Shown piece after piece: positions 8,693 to 16,915 of a stretch of DNA of 53,298 bases (positions are counted from its first letter, which is position 1; each line of letters begins with the position of its first letter). A model generated the notes under the pieces. The model made no database searches. It saw only the letters and a program-made list of their open reading frames with translations, and had not been told where the DNA came from. The position numbers and the translations under genes are program-made. Source of the DNA: JBJXDT01 sp046153505 (GTDB lineage: Bacteria; Pseudomonadota; Gammaproteobacteria; Burkholderiales; Methylophilaceae); the NCBI GenBank assembly GCA_046153505.1, contig JBJXDT010000069.1, positions 1-53,298 on the forward strand, given 5' to 3'.

Positions 8693-10159
8693 CTATCTAA
8701 ACCAAGGCGCGCGCGCTGTCATAATCAGCGTTTTTGCACGTTCTTCGTCCATAGCGGTCAGTTCGACAAGTTCATCGACCGCTAATTCCGCCAAATCTTC
8801 CATTTTAGAAACGCCCTTAGAAGCCAATAGATGTGCGGTTTTTTCATCCATGCCTTCCATTGTGAGTAAGTCTTCTGCGGCTTCTTCTACTTTTTCTTCT
8901 TTAGCAATTGCCTCAGTCAACAAAGCGGCACGCGCACGTGAGCGCAACTCATTAATGGTGTCTTCGTCAAACGCTTCAATTGCTGCCATTTCGGCCAATG
9001 GCACATAGGCGATTTCTTCTAGCGTGCTGAAGCCTTCTTGTACCAGAATATCCGCGACCTCTTCATCCACATCCAATTTTTCCATAAACAATTGGCTTAC
9101 GCTAGAGTACTCGTCTTGATTTTTCTTAGCGGCTTCATCAACCGTCATAATGTTTAGCGTCCAACCAGTCAACTCAGAGGCCAAACGCACATTTTGCCCG
9201 CTACGACCAATTGCCAATGCCAACTGCTCTTCATCAACCACAACATCCATGCTGTGTGTATCTTCATCCACTACAATGCTAGAAACCTCTGCTGGCGCCA
9301 TTGCATTAATCACAAACTGTGCTGGCTCCATGCTCCAAAGCACAATATCCACCCGCTCACCAGCCAATTCACCAGTGACTGCTTGCACACGTGAACCGCG
9401 CATACCCACACAAGTGCCCACAGGGTCAATGCGATGATCATTAGCTTTGACCGCAATTTTTGAACGCAAGCCTGGGTCGCGCGCTGCAGCGCGGATTTCC
9501 AATAAACCTTCTTCAATTTCTGGCACTTCCAGCTCAAACAAACGTTGTAAAAACTCTGGCGCAATGCGCGATAAAATGAGTTGTGGGCCACGGCCGCTAC
9601 GTTCTACACGTGACATATAAGCACGCACACGGTCGCCTACGCGCAAGTTTTCTTTCGGAATCATTGATTCACGCGGCAAAATACATTCTAAACGCCCTAC
9701 TTCTATCAAGGCATTGCCTTTTTCCATGCGCTTAATCACGCCAGTTACCAAGCTTTCATTGCGCGCTAAAAAGTCTTCTAAGATTTGCTCTCGCTCGGCC
9801 TCTCGCACTTTTTGCAAAATCACTTGTTTAGCAGCTTGTGCGCCAATACGACCAAACTCAATCGATTCTAGCGGCTCTTCGTAATAATCACCAATTTGAC
9901 GACCTTTCGCATGTTCACTCTCTTCATCAAATTGGTATGCAGAACTTTCCAATAAATCATATTCCACATATTGCCAGCGTCTAAAGGTTTCGTATTCGCC
10001 TGTTTCGCGGTTAATTGAAACGCGAATGTCTGCATTTTCGTCATGTTTTTTCTTGGTGGCAGATGCTAAAGCCAGTTCTAGCGCGATAAAAATCACCTCT
10101 TTGCTCACGTTTTTTTCGTGGGCTAGGGCATCTACCAATAATAAAATTTCACGACTCAT
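8693..10159 (-). CDS. nusA: transcription termination/antitermination protein NusA
   Basis: NusA binds RNA polymerase and nascent RNA, promoting pausing and hairpin termination, and serves antitermination at rRNA operons. The protein has about 488 residues: N-terminal polymerase-binding domain (about 1-125), S1 domain, two KH domains (KH1 with DPVGTCVGMRGSRVQAV, KH2 with LAIGRSGQNVRLASELTGW) and two C-terminal acidic repeats of helix-hairpin-helix type, as in gamma and beta proteobacteria. GGAG is spaced 7 nt from the ATG at 10159; a GTG directly before it is also in frame but worse spaced. It is the second gene of the rimP operon. Confidence 0.97.
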   Translation of the reverse strand: MSREILLLVDALAHEKNVSKEVIFIALELALASATKKKHDENADIRVSINRETGEYETFRRWQYVEYDLLESSAYQFDEESEHAKGRQIGDYYEEPLESIEFGRIGAQAAKQVILQKVREAEREQILEDFLARNESLVTGVIKRMEKGNALIEVGRLECILPRESMIPKENLRVGDRVRAYMSRVERSGRGPQLILSRIAPEFLQRLFELEVPEIEEGLLEIRAAARDPGLRSKIAVKANDHRIDPVGTCVGMRGSRVQAVTGELAGERVDIVLWSMEPAQFVINAMAPAEVSSIVVDEDTHSMDVVVDEEQLALAIGRSGQNVRLASELTGWTLNIMTVDEAAKKNQDEYSSVSQLFMEKLDVDEEVADILVQEGFSTLEEIAYVPLAEMAAIEAFDEDTINELRSRARAALLTEAIAKEEKVEEAAEDLLTMEGMDEKTAHLLASKGVSKMEDLAELAVDELVELTAMDEERAKTLIMTARAPWFR

Positions 10160-10199
10160 CACTTCTCTCCAGCTAAAAATATACTTTTAAATCAATGCA

Positions 10200-10673
10200 T
10201 TAAAACTGCGGGCTTAAACGCGCTTTATCGATGTTTGATAACGCAAGCTGTTCGATTACGCCTTCACATTCAATCATTACTGCTCCTGCTTCTAATCCCC
10301 GCAAAATGCCTAAAAAATTCTTTCTTGTTTCCCTATTTTCTTGCATAACTGGCACACGTAATTTAATTTGTGCGCGCTCACCAACGAAACGCACAAAATC
10401 TGCCTCTTTTTTCAATACTCTGTCCATCCCAGGCGAGGAAACCTCAAGCCTATCGTAATCAATTGCATTTTCCACAGTCAACAAGTTACCAAGCTGATTG
10501 CTCACCAACACGCAATCATCAATATTTACGCTGTCTTTCATGTCTTTTGGGTTTTGTTTATCTATAAACACGCGCAACAATTTACCCCGATTCGAAACCT
10601 CGAGATCCACCAAGTCGTAACCCAACTGCATGACTGTTTCGTTTATCAAAGCGTGTAAATCTTGCACAAACAT
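10200..10673 (-). CDS. rimP: ribosome maturation factor RimP
   Basis: RimP aids assembly of the 30S 3' domain. The chosen ATG at 10673 gives 157 residues, the normal length, and is preceded by AAGGG. An in-frame start at 10757 would add 28 residues and run across the promoter and leader hairpin, so it is rejected. Visible family features are the N-terminal domain with GYDLVDLEVSNRGKLLRVFID, DDCVLVSNQLG and the motif YDRLEVSSPGMDRVL, then a small SH3-like C-terminal domain. It is the first gene of the rimP-nusA-infB-rbfA-truB operon. Confidence 0.96.
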   Translation of the reverse strand: MFVQDLHALINETVMQLGYDLVDLEVSNRGKLLRVFIDKQNPKDMKDSVNIDDCVLVSNQLGNLLTVENAIDYDRLEVSSPGMDRVLKKEADFVRFVGERAQIKLRVPVMQENRETRKNFLGILRGLEAGAVMIECEGVIEQLALSNIDKARLSPQF

Positions 10674-10700
10674 GACCCTTGTTACATTTTCTGCAGAAAC

Positions 10701-10724
10701 AAAAAATGGGCATAAAGCCCATTT
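10701..10724 (-). terminator. terminator hairpin in the rimP leader (attenuator candidate)
   Basis: AAATGGGC (10704-10711) pairs perfectly with GCCCATTT (10717-10724) around a 5-nt loop. Read on the minus strand it ends in a T tract. It starts only a few nucleotides after the predicted transcription start and ends about 28 nt before the rimP ATG. It could terminate the upstream gene, attenuate the rimP operon, or both. Confidence 0.75.
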
Positions 10725-10734
10725 CACAGCGCGC

Positions 10735-10763
10735 ATTATACCAATGAATTCAATCAATTGGAA
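10735..10763 (-). promoter_or_regulatory. rimP-nusA-infB operon promoter, extended -10 with GCGCGC discriminator
   Basis: On the minus strand TGGTATAAT is a perfect -10 with the TGn extension (10735-10743), followed directly by GCGCGC. A weak -35, TTCCAA, lies 17 nt upstream (10758-10763), as tolerated at extended -10 promoters. Confidence 0.7.
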
Positions 10764-10798
10764 TGCCTTTTTCTACTATATTTTTTCGCTAGCTCAAC

Positions 10799-11446
10799 TC
10801 ATTTCTTCTGTTTTTTCGATTTTGTTGTTTTACTTTTTTGTTTCAACGTTTTTGGCTTTGCTTTGCCTGCTTGATTTTTGGCGCTAGTTTTCTTAGTTGG
10901 CATTGTTAATTTTGTGGGTTTTAACTGCTTGACAGGTGGCGCTTCTTTAGCTGCTAAGGTTGATTGTGGTAGCGGTTTTAAAGGTTTTTCTGCCTTGGTT
11001 GCGACGGTGCCATCATTTCTATCCGTCCCAACCAAGGATTTCACATCCATTAACACTGGCGTATGATGGTGCTCGTCAAAAGCCTCAAATAGCGAGCCTT
11101 TGACCGTAACTACTTTGCCTAAATTGGCATCTAATTGACCAAATTGTAATTTTGAAACTGCTAATTGCACTTCTGAGATGCGCTCATGCCCCAGCATCCA
11201 AGTTTCTTCTTTGGTAATGGTGCAAATGGGTGGCTTTAACACAATCGAATAGCTTGTCTCAGGCTCATCGCCAGCCTCAATACTAATAAAATTAGGCGCA
11301 CCAGGGTAAACTCTAATTTGTAAAATGCCAATTAGGGTAACCATTGCGGGTTCGTATTTAAAGCATGCAATATCTACCAGCGCTGATGCCGCAGTGCTAT
11401 TTAGCACAACCATTAGCATTAATGCGTATTTGGTGAAATTTTTCAT
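10799..11446 (-). CDS. secreted DUF4431-like protein with a Lys-rich tail
   Basis: The 215-residue product starts with a typical Sec signal peptide (about 1-22, ending SALVD after a hydrophobic core). Residues 25-110 resemble DUF4431: a Cys-x-x-Tyr-Glu-Pro start, a V-x-L-x-G-x-L strand, PGAPNFISIEAGDEPE, and PPICT with a second Cys that could form a disulfide with the first. From about residue 140 the chain becomes low-complexity and very basic, ending in a run of Lys, Ser, Thr and Gln. That tail should be disordered and could bind an acidic envelope or wall partner, but this is a guess. No function is assigned. It lies alone between tyrS and the rimP promoter. Confidence 0.7.
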   Translation of the reverse strand: MKNFTKYALMLMVVLNSTAASALVDIACFKYEPAMVTLIGILQIRVYPGAPNFISIEAGDEPETSYSIVLKPPICTITKEETWMLGHERISEVQLAVSKLQFGQLDANLGKVVTVKGSLFEAFDEHHHTPVLMDVKSLVGTDRNDGTVATKAEKPLKPLPQSTLAAKEAPPVKQLKPTKLTMPTKKTSAKNQAGKAKPKTLKQKSKTTKSKKQKK

Positions 11447-11525
11447 TCAAATACCCATGATTTATCTTTCAAATTCAATACTGTTCCCCTGAAACCCTCG
11501 TCGCCATTGCCTCGTAGGGCATATG

Positions 11526-12725
11526 CTAATTTAATGATATTTTTGCAAACTTGCGCTTGCCTACTTGCGCTACAACCGTTGTGCCTTTGCTAAGTTGCAA
11601 GTTTTTATCTTCTACTTTTTGGCTATCGAGCTTTACGCCGCCCTGTTGAATGGCGCGTATAGCTTCACTGGTACTTTCTACCAAGCCTGCCATTTTTAGC
11701 GCTTGTGCAATGCCTACTGAGTCAGCTTCAATTGTTAGCGTTACTTCTGGCACTTCGTCTGGAATGCCGCCTTTTGCGCGCGTTTGAAAATCATTTAGCG
11801 CTTTTTCTGCGTCTCCTTGGCTATGAAAGCGGGTAACGATTTCTTGTGCAAATGCCACTTTTATATTGCGCGGATTAGCGCCTGCGGCAACTTTGGCTTT
11901 CCATTGGGCAATGGTTTCTAGGCTTTCAAACGAGAGTAGCTCGATATAGCGCCACATTAAATCATCGCTCACCGACATTATTTTGGCGAAAATAATCTCA
12001 GGTGCTTCTGCCACACCAATGTAATTTCCAAGCGATTTAGACATTTTATTTACGCCATCCAACCCTTCTAACAAGGGCATGGTGAGGACACATTGTTGAG
12101 CTAAACCTGCTTGCTTTTGTAGCTCGCGCCCCATCAGTAAGTTAAATTTTTGGTCAGTGCCACCAAGCTCAACATCGGCTTTTAGCGCAACAGAATCGTA
12201 GCCTTGCAATAACGGGTACATAAACTCGTGAATGGCTATGGGTTGGTTACCTTTGAACCGCTTCGAGAAGTCATCGCGTTCTAGCATGCGTGCCACGGTA
12301 AGGCTAGAGGCGAGCTTTAGCATGCCCGCTGCACCAAGTTCTGTGAGCCAACTGGAGTTAAAGACAATTTCAGTTTTATCTTTATCTAAAATTTTAAATA
12401 CCTGTGCGGCATACGATTTGGCATTTTCTGCAACTTGCTCCTTAGTAAGTGGCGGGCGCGTTGCACTTTTGCCTGTTGGGTCACCAATCATGCCAGTAAA
12501 ATCACCAATTAAAAATAATACGTGATGGCCTAAATCTTGAAACTGACGCAACTTATTAATAAGCACGGTATGGCCAAGATGCAGATCTGGCGCTGTTGGA
12601 TCAAATCCCGCTTTAACTCTAAGCGGTTTTCCCTTTTTAAGTTTTTCAATAAGCTCAGCCTCAATTAACAGCTCGTCTGCGCCGCGTTTGATTATTGCTA
12701 AGGCCTGATTCAATTCAGTATTCAC
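11526..12725 (-). CDS. tyrS: tyrosyl-tRNA synthetase
   Basis: TyrS charges tRNA-Tyr in the cytoplasm. The 399-residue class I synthetase has the Rossmann-fold HIGH-type motif as HLGH (DLHLGHTVL, about residues 47-50), the KMSKS loop (near 226) and a C-terminal S4 RNA-binding domain (EAIRAIQQGGVKLD, ending VGKRKFAKI). This is the longer TyrS type common in proteobacteria. The start is GTG at 12725 with GGACA upstream; no ATG is available nearby. It is divergent from anmK across 139 nt. Confidence 0.96.
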   Translation of the reverse strand: MNTELNQALAIIKRGADELLIEAELIEKLKKGKPLRVKAGFDPTAPDLHLGHTVLINKLRQFQDLGHHVLFLIGDFTGMIGDPTGKSATRPPLTKEQVAENAKSYAAQVFKILDKDKTEIVFNSSWLTELGAAGMLKLASSLTVARMLERDDFSKRFKGNQPIAIHEFMYPLLQGYDSVALKADVELGGTDQKFNLLMGRELQKQAGLAQQCVLTMPLLEGLDGVNKMSKSLGNYIGVAEAPEIIFAKIMSVSDDLMWRYIELLSFESLETIAQWKAKVAAGANPRNIKVAFAQEIVTRFHSQGDAEKALNDFQTRAKGGIPDEVPEVTLTIEADSVGIAQALKMAGLVESTSEAIRAIQQGGVKLDSQKVEDKNLQLSKGTTVVAQVGKRKFAKISLN

Positions 12726-12864
12726 TTTGTGTCCGTTTAAAATGTATTGTTAACATTTGTTGTTTTTGGTTGAAACTAAAATTCTGTTAGTATGTTTTTG
12801 CTTGTAGGCAAAAAGCCGTTCATTTTAACGCAAAACAATATTCAATAGGCAGCGGACGCTCAAT

Positions 12865-13962
12865 ATGGCATCACAACTTTTCATTGGTATTATGTCTGGC
12901 ACCAGCTTAGATGGTGTAGATGCTGCCTTATGTGAGTTCTCTGATGAAGGCTGCAAAGTGCTAAGCACACATTTTTTGGCTTATCCTGCTCACATTAAAT
13001 CTGAACTACTCTCATTACACTTTCCCAGTGAAAATGAGTTGGAAAATGCCGTTTTGATGGCTAATCAATTAGCCCAGTTATATGCACAAACCACCAACGA
13101 GTTACTTAGCAAAAATAGCCTAAAATATAATAAAATCAAGGCGATAGGCTGTCACGGTCAAACCATCAGACATCGTCCAGAACATGGATTTACATTGCAA
13201 ATCGGCAATAACGCTTTACTGGCCGAACTGACGAATATTAGCGTTGTAGCAGATTTTAGAAGTCGTGATATTGCTGCGGGAGGACATGGCGCACCTTTAG
13301 TACCAGCGTTTCACCAAGCCGTGTTTGGCAGCAATACAAAAAGTCGTGCCATTTTAAACATCGGCGGCATTGCCAACATCACTTATCTCGCAAAAACTGG
13401 TGAAGTGCTCGGTTTTGATTCTGGTCCTGGAAATATGTTACTAGATTGTTGGGCAAAACAAAAAATTAACGAAGACTATGATGCGAATGGCGATTGGGCT
13501 GCGACTGGTGTGGTTCACGATAGTTTTTTAAACCATATGCTTGCGGAGCCTTATTTTGCGGAGCCTCCGCCCAAAAGTACTGGGCGCGATTTATTTAACG
13601 AATTGTGGCTAAAGCAGCGAACTTTCCATCCACATTGCCGTCCACAAGATATTGCTCGCACACTTGTTGAACTAAGTGCACTAACTATCTCCAACGCCAT
13701 ATCTCAGTACTGCCCCGCTTTAGATGAGGTGTACGTTTGTGGTGGTGGGGCGCACAATGCCTTGCTGATGCAAAGACTTGCAGAACGAATAAAAGGCGCA
13801 ACGCTTTTAACTACCGATACACTTGGTGTCGGCGTGGATTGGGTAGAAGCCGCCGCCTTTGCATGGCTAGCTAAACAAACTTTAGAAAATAAACCTGGCA
13901 ACTTGCCAAAGGTCACCGGAGCTTCAGGCTTACGTGTTTTAGGTGCAATCTACCCCGCCTAA
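12865..13962 (+). CDS. anmK: anhydro-N-acetylmuramic acid kinase
   Basis: AnmK cleaves and phosphorylates 1,6-anhydro-MurNAc to MurNAc-6-phosphate during peptidoglycan recycling. The 365 residues fit the family. Signatures are GTSLDGVDAALCEF at the N terminus (phosphate loop of the ASKHA fold), GCHGQTIRHRP, DIAAGGHGAPLVP with the catalytic Asp, NIGGIANITYL and GFDSGPGNMLLD. No MurNAc-6-P etherase gene is adjacent. It ends at a clear terminator and is divergent from tyrS, an arrangement seen in other betaproteobacteria. Confidence 0.95.
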   Translation: MASQLFIGIMSGTSLDGVDAALCEFSDEGCKVLSTHFLAYPAHIKSELLSLHFPSENELENAVLMANQLAQLYAQTTNELLSKNSLKYNKIKAIGCHGQTIRHRPEHGFTLQIGNNALLAELTNISVVADFRSRDIAAGGHGAPLVPAFHQAVFGSNTKSRAILNIGGIANITYLAKTGEVLGFDSGPGNMLLDCWAKQKINEDYDANGDWAATGVVHDSFLNHMLAEPYFAEPPPKSTGRDLFNELWLKQRTFHPHCRPQDIARTLVELSALTISNAISQYCPALDEVYVCGGGAHNALLMQRLAERIKGATLLTTDTLGVGVDWVEAAAFAWLAKQTLENKPGNLPKVTGASGLRVLGAIYPA

Positions 13963-13991
13963 AATTTAGTTTAGAAGCCACGCACCATATT

Positions 13992-14015
13992 GTGCATATC
14001 AAATGCACTTTTTTT
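13992..14015 (+). terminator. Rho-independent terminator of anmK
   Basis: GTGCAT (13992-13997) pairs with ATGCAC (14003-14008) around loop ATCAA, followed by seven T residues, 30 nt after the anmK stop. Confidence 0.85.
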
Positions 14016-14127
14016 GTGCGGTAAAAATCACTGTTTTTTAAGTCATATAGGTTTGTGTGGCTTTATATCAACTTTTCCCTAGTTCATTGCGTATAATCAC
14101 ACTATTGACGTTAATAAAGAGTCACTT

Positions 14128-15426
14128 ATGACCAAAAAACCTACCAAAGCAACAATCACCTTCGACAACGCAATAGCGCCTATCGAACTGCCAATGCTTT
14201 CTGGCACTTTAGGCAACGATGTGATTGATATTCGTAATTTGGGTAAACATGGCGTATTTACATATGATCCAGGCTTTATGTCGACTGCCGCCTGCAACTC
14301 AAATATCACTTTTATCGATGGTGAAAATGGGCTGCTGTACTATCGCGGCTACCCAATTGAGCAATTAGCTGAGCATTGCGACTTTTTAGAAGTTTCCTAC
14401 TTATTGATGCATGGTGAATTACCCAATGCTGACCAACGGGCTGTATTTACTAAAATTATAAGCACTCATACGATGTTGCACGATCAACTCAGTAATGTTT
14501 TTCGTGGCTTTAGGCGCGATGCACACCCAATGGCGGTAATGATTGGCGTGGTGGGTTCAATGTCAGCGTTCTATTTTGACTCTATGGATGTTTATAACCC
14601 TCATCACCGTGAAATTTCTGCCTATCGTCTGCTCGCGAAGGTACCTACCATCGCAGCCTGGAGTTATAAATACAATCTAGGCCAGCCATTTATGTACCCA
14701 AAAAATAAATTTAACTATGCAGAGAACTTCATGCATATGATGTTTGCTACACCTTGTGATGAGTATGAGCCCAATCCAATACTAGCCAAAGCATTCGAAA
14801 AAATCCTTATTTTACATGCGGATCATGAGCAAAACGCTTCTACAAGCACGGTACGTCTAGTTGGCTCTAGCGGTGCAAATCCATTCGCAAGCATCTCGGC
14901 AGGCATCGCTTCACTTTGGGGTCCTGCACATGGTGGTGCAAACGAGGCCACATTGGAAATGCTAGAGCAAATTGGTGATGTGTCACGCATTGGCGAGTTT
15001 ATTAAGCGCGCTAAGGATAAGTCAGACAGTTTCCGCTTGATGGGATTTGGGCATAGAGTCTACCGAAGCATGGATCCGCGCGCTGCCATTATGCAAAAAA
15101 CTTGTTATGAGGTATTAAACGAACTTGGTTTGCATGACGACCCAATGTTTAAACTCGCTATGGAGCTTGAAAAAATCGCACTTGAAGATGAGTATTTTGT
15201 ATCTCGCAAACTCTATCCAAATGTCGATTTCTATAGTGGCATTGTGATGCGCGCGATGGGCATTCCTAACTCCATGTTCACAGCAATTTTCGCGCTTGCC
15301 CGCACTGCTGGCTGGATTGCCCAATGGAGCGAAATGAACAGTGACCCCGAGCACAAAATTGGTCGCCCAAGGCAACTTTATATTGGTGAAAATAGACGCG
15401 AGTTTATACCGATTGAAAAGCGTTAG
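14128..15426 (+). CDS. gltA: citrate synthase (hexameric, type II)
   Basis: Citrate synthase condenses acetyl-CoA and oxaloacetate at the entry of the TCA cycle. The 432 residues match the NADH-sensitive type of Gram-negative bacteria. The catalytic triad is visible as His in LWGPAHGGANE (about 268), His in GFGHRVYRSMDPRA (about 309) and Asp in NVDFYSG (about 367), with the HADHEQNASTST segment before it. The N-terminal beta domain (ITFDNAIAPIELPML) is present. A TATAAT at 14092-14097 lies 30 nt before the ATG, but no -35 is convincing. In an obligate methylotroph the cycle would be incomplete and serve biosynthesis. The metal cassette begins 32 nt after the stop. Confidence 0.97.
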   Translation: MTKKPTKATITFDNAIAPIELPMLSGTLGNDVIDIRNLGKHGVFTYDPGFMSTAACNSNITFIDGENGLLYYRGYPIEQLAEHCDFLEVSYLLMHGELPNADQRAVFTKIISTHTMLHDQLSNVFRGFRRDAHPMAVMIGVVGSMSAFYFDSMDVYNPHHREISAYRLLAKVPTIAAWSYKYNLGQPFMYPKNKFNYAENFMHMMFATPCDEYEPNPILAKAFEKILILHADHEQNASTSTVRLVGSSGANPFASISAGIASLWGPAHGGANEATLEMLEQIGDVSRIGEFIKRAKDKSDSFRLMGFGHRVYRSMDPRAAIMQKTCYEVLNELGLHDDPMFKLAMELEKIALEDEYFVSRKLYPNVDFYSGIVMRAMGIPNSMFTAIFALARTAGWIAQWSEMNSDPEHKIGRPRQLYIGENRREFIPIEKR

Positions 15427-15458
15427 GAACTAAAACACGTTTGATTTATCATATTCTT

Positions 15459-15842
15459 ATGGTTAATAAACTCAATCGCTATTTTGCTTGCTTGCTGTTG
15501 GTGCTTTTGCCATTACAAGCTTTGGCTGCGGCGAATATGTCCATTTGCAACAGCATGATGGAAACAGAATCTGCGCAACAAAAGACTGTGATGCCACATT
15601 GCAATATGCACATCAGCGATGCTACACAAAATGCCAAGCAACACTTGCCTCAAAAACAAAACGATAGCTGCAAAACTCACTGTGCTAGCCTTTGCGCAAG
15701 CTTGTGTGCAATGACGACCTTACCAAGTAATTTAGGCCTAGCAAACTTGCCCGCAGCTTCGAAAAAAATATTTTCCAGTCAAGTACTATACACTTCCATC
15801 TCCCTCGCAAGCCTGCAACGCCCACCCATACACCTTTCTTAA
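15459..15842 (+). CDS. secreted Cys/Met/His-rich protein, putative metal-binding
   Basis: From the ATG at 15459 this is a 127-residue protein with a clear signal peptide (about 1-24, cleaving near LAAA). The mature part is rich in Cys, Met and His: CNSMMETE, MPHCNMHI and CKTHCASLCASLCAM. It ends in SLQRPPIHLS, a tail resembling small secreted proteins found at the head of copper-resistance loci (CopL- or DUF2946-like); the family match is uncertain. No enzyme motif is seen. It opens a four-gene run with a beta-barrel, a MerP-like and a MerT-like protein, so a role in binding or sensing a soft metal in the periplasm is inferred. A TTG at 15441 is in frame but would put residues before the signal peptide. 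Confidence 0.75.
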   Translation: MVNKLNRYFACLLLVLLPLQALAAANMSICNSMMETESAQQKTVMPHCNMHISDATQNAKQHLPQKQNDSCKTHCASLCASLCAMTTLPSNLGLANLPAASKKIFSSQVLYTSISLASLQRPPIHLS

Positions 15843-15856
15843 AATTAGCATTATTG

Positions 15857-15874
15857 CGTCCGCAATTTGCGACG
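15857..15874 (+). other. hairpin upstream of the outer-membrane protein gene
   Basis: CGT-C-CGCA (15857-15864) pairs with TGCG-ACG (15868-15874) with one bulged C and loop ATT, in the 62-nt gap before the barrel gene. There is no tight T tract, so it may be an RNA-stability or regulatory element rather than a terminator. Confidence 0.4.
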
Positions 15875-15904
15875 TAAAGCTTACTTTTTAAGAAAGGAAA
15901 TCCA

Positions 15905-16561
15905 ATGTTATCGCAACAAAAAGTCGTGCTATTTGGCATGGCACTTGCAATGACCGTGCAATTCGCATCTGCTGGCCCCATGGGTTTTAAAGATTCATTC
16001 ATGGCAATGGGTGACTTTAACAACAATTGGAGCGAAGTTTTTGCTAATTACGCCATAACGCCTCGAGATGCATTTGGCGTGGGCGCGACCTATATGCGAA
16101 GCGACGATAAAAGCAAAACGCGCACTTTAGAAGAACTGACCTACACACGGCTGATTAAGCGCTGGAACATGCCAGAGGCGCAAGCAAACTTTTGGTTTGT
16201 GGGTGGTATAGGCGCATTACAAGGCAAAGACAACGGTCAAAGTTTCGATAAAGTCATGGCCACACCTGGCGTGCAGTTTGACTACGAAACTACCCGCGTT
16301 TACGTTGCTGCTAATTATCGCTTTTATCGAGCCAATGATATTAATCATGATTTTGTGAGTGCACGGGCTGGCTTCTCTTTTTATGAATCCGATTACGATA
16401 AAACGCAACCTTGGTTCGTGCTAGAGGCGCGCAATATGAACGGTTTGAGCAACAAAATCGAAGTCACGCCCATGTTACGACTCATTAACAAAGACTTTTT
16501 TGTAGAGGCTGGCGTGAATAACTCACGCGAACCACGTTTTAACTTTATGTACATATTTTAA
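15905..16561 (+). CDS. putative small outer-membrane beta-barrel protein
   Basis: The 218-residue product has a signal peptide (about 1-23, ending FASAG). The rest alternates polar and aromatic residues in many short strands (for example GVGATYMRS, VYVAANYRFY, ARAGFSFYES, WFVLEARNM, FFVEAGVNN). It ends in Phe (FNFMYIF), the usual C-terminal signature of BamA-inserted barrels. It has no Cys. About 8-12 strands would fit the length. I do not recognise a named family. AAGGA precedes the ATG, and the MerP-like gene follows 12 nt later. Context suggests a passage or binding protein for a metal at the outer membrane; this is inference. Confidence 0.7.
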   Translation: MLSQQKVVLFGMALAMTVQFASAGPMGFKDSFMAMGDFNNNWSEVFANYAITPRDAFGVGATYMRSDDKSKTRTLEELTYTRLIKRWNMPEAQANFWFVGGIGALQGKDNGQSFDKVMATPGVQFDYETTRVYVAANYRFYRANDINHDFVSARAGFSFYESDYDKTQPWFVLEARNMNGLSNKIEVTPMLRLINKDFFVEAGVNNSREPRFNFMYIF

Positions 16562-16573
16562 AAGGAATTTATC

Positions 16574-16915
16574 ATGAAAAATCTATTACTCGTTTCACTT
16601 ATTTCTGCCGCTTTATTTAGCCAAAACGCAATTGCAGTGCAAACTATTAAGGCCAATGTAAACGGTATGGTGTGTGCATTTTGCGCGCAGGGCATTGACA
16701 AGAAAATGCGCGCACTCTCGCAAACCAAGGATGTATACGTGAACTTAAAACAAAAAATAGTCGCTATTGAGTTAAAAGATGGACAAACCTTAAGTAACGA
16801 CACCGTGAAAGATTTAATTAAAGACGCTGGCTATGACGTTACCAGCATAGAAATGAGTGACCACCCTGTTGCACATATTAAGGCCGAAATGGAAGGCAAG
16901 AAAGAGGCAAAATAA
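16574..16915 (+). CDS. MerP-like periplasmic heavy-metal-binding (HMA) protein
   Basis: The 113-residue product has a signal peptide (about 1-21, ending AIAVQ) followed by one HMA fold. The metal loop reads GMVCAFCAQGI, an M-x-C-x-x-C motif as in MerP and copper chaperones. The conserved end strand GYDVTSIE is present. The tail is rich in His, Lys and Glu. Periplasmic HMA proteins pass Hg(II) or Cu(I) to an inner-membrane partner. AAGGA precedes the ATG. Its stop overlaps the start of the MerT-like gene (TAATG), which points to coupled translation and a shared task. Mercury and copper cannot be told apart from the motif. Confidence 0.85.
   Translation: MKNLLLVSLISAALFSQNAIAVQTIKANVNGMVCAFCAQGIDKKMRALSQTKDVYVNLKQKIVAIELKDGQTLSNDTVKDLIKDAGYDVTSIEMSDHPVAHIKAEMEGKKEAK

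Noticed and set aside
10674..10757. A longer rimP start at 10757
   Set aside because: It would translate the promoter and leader hairpin and add 28 residues not found in RimP; the ATG at 10673 has a ribosome site and gives the normal length.
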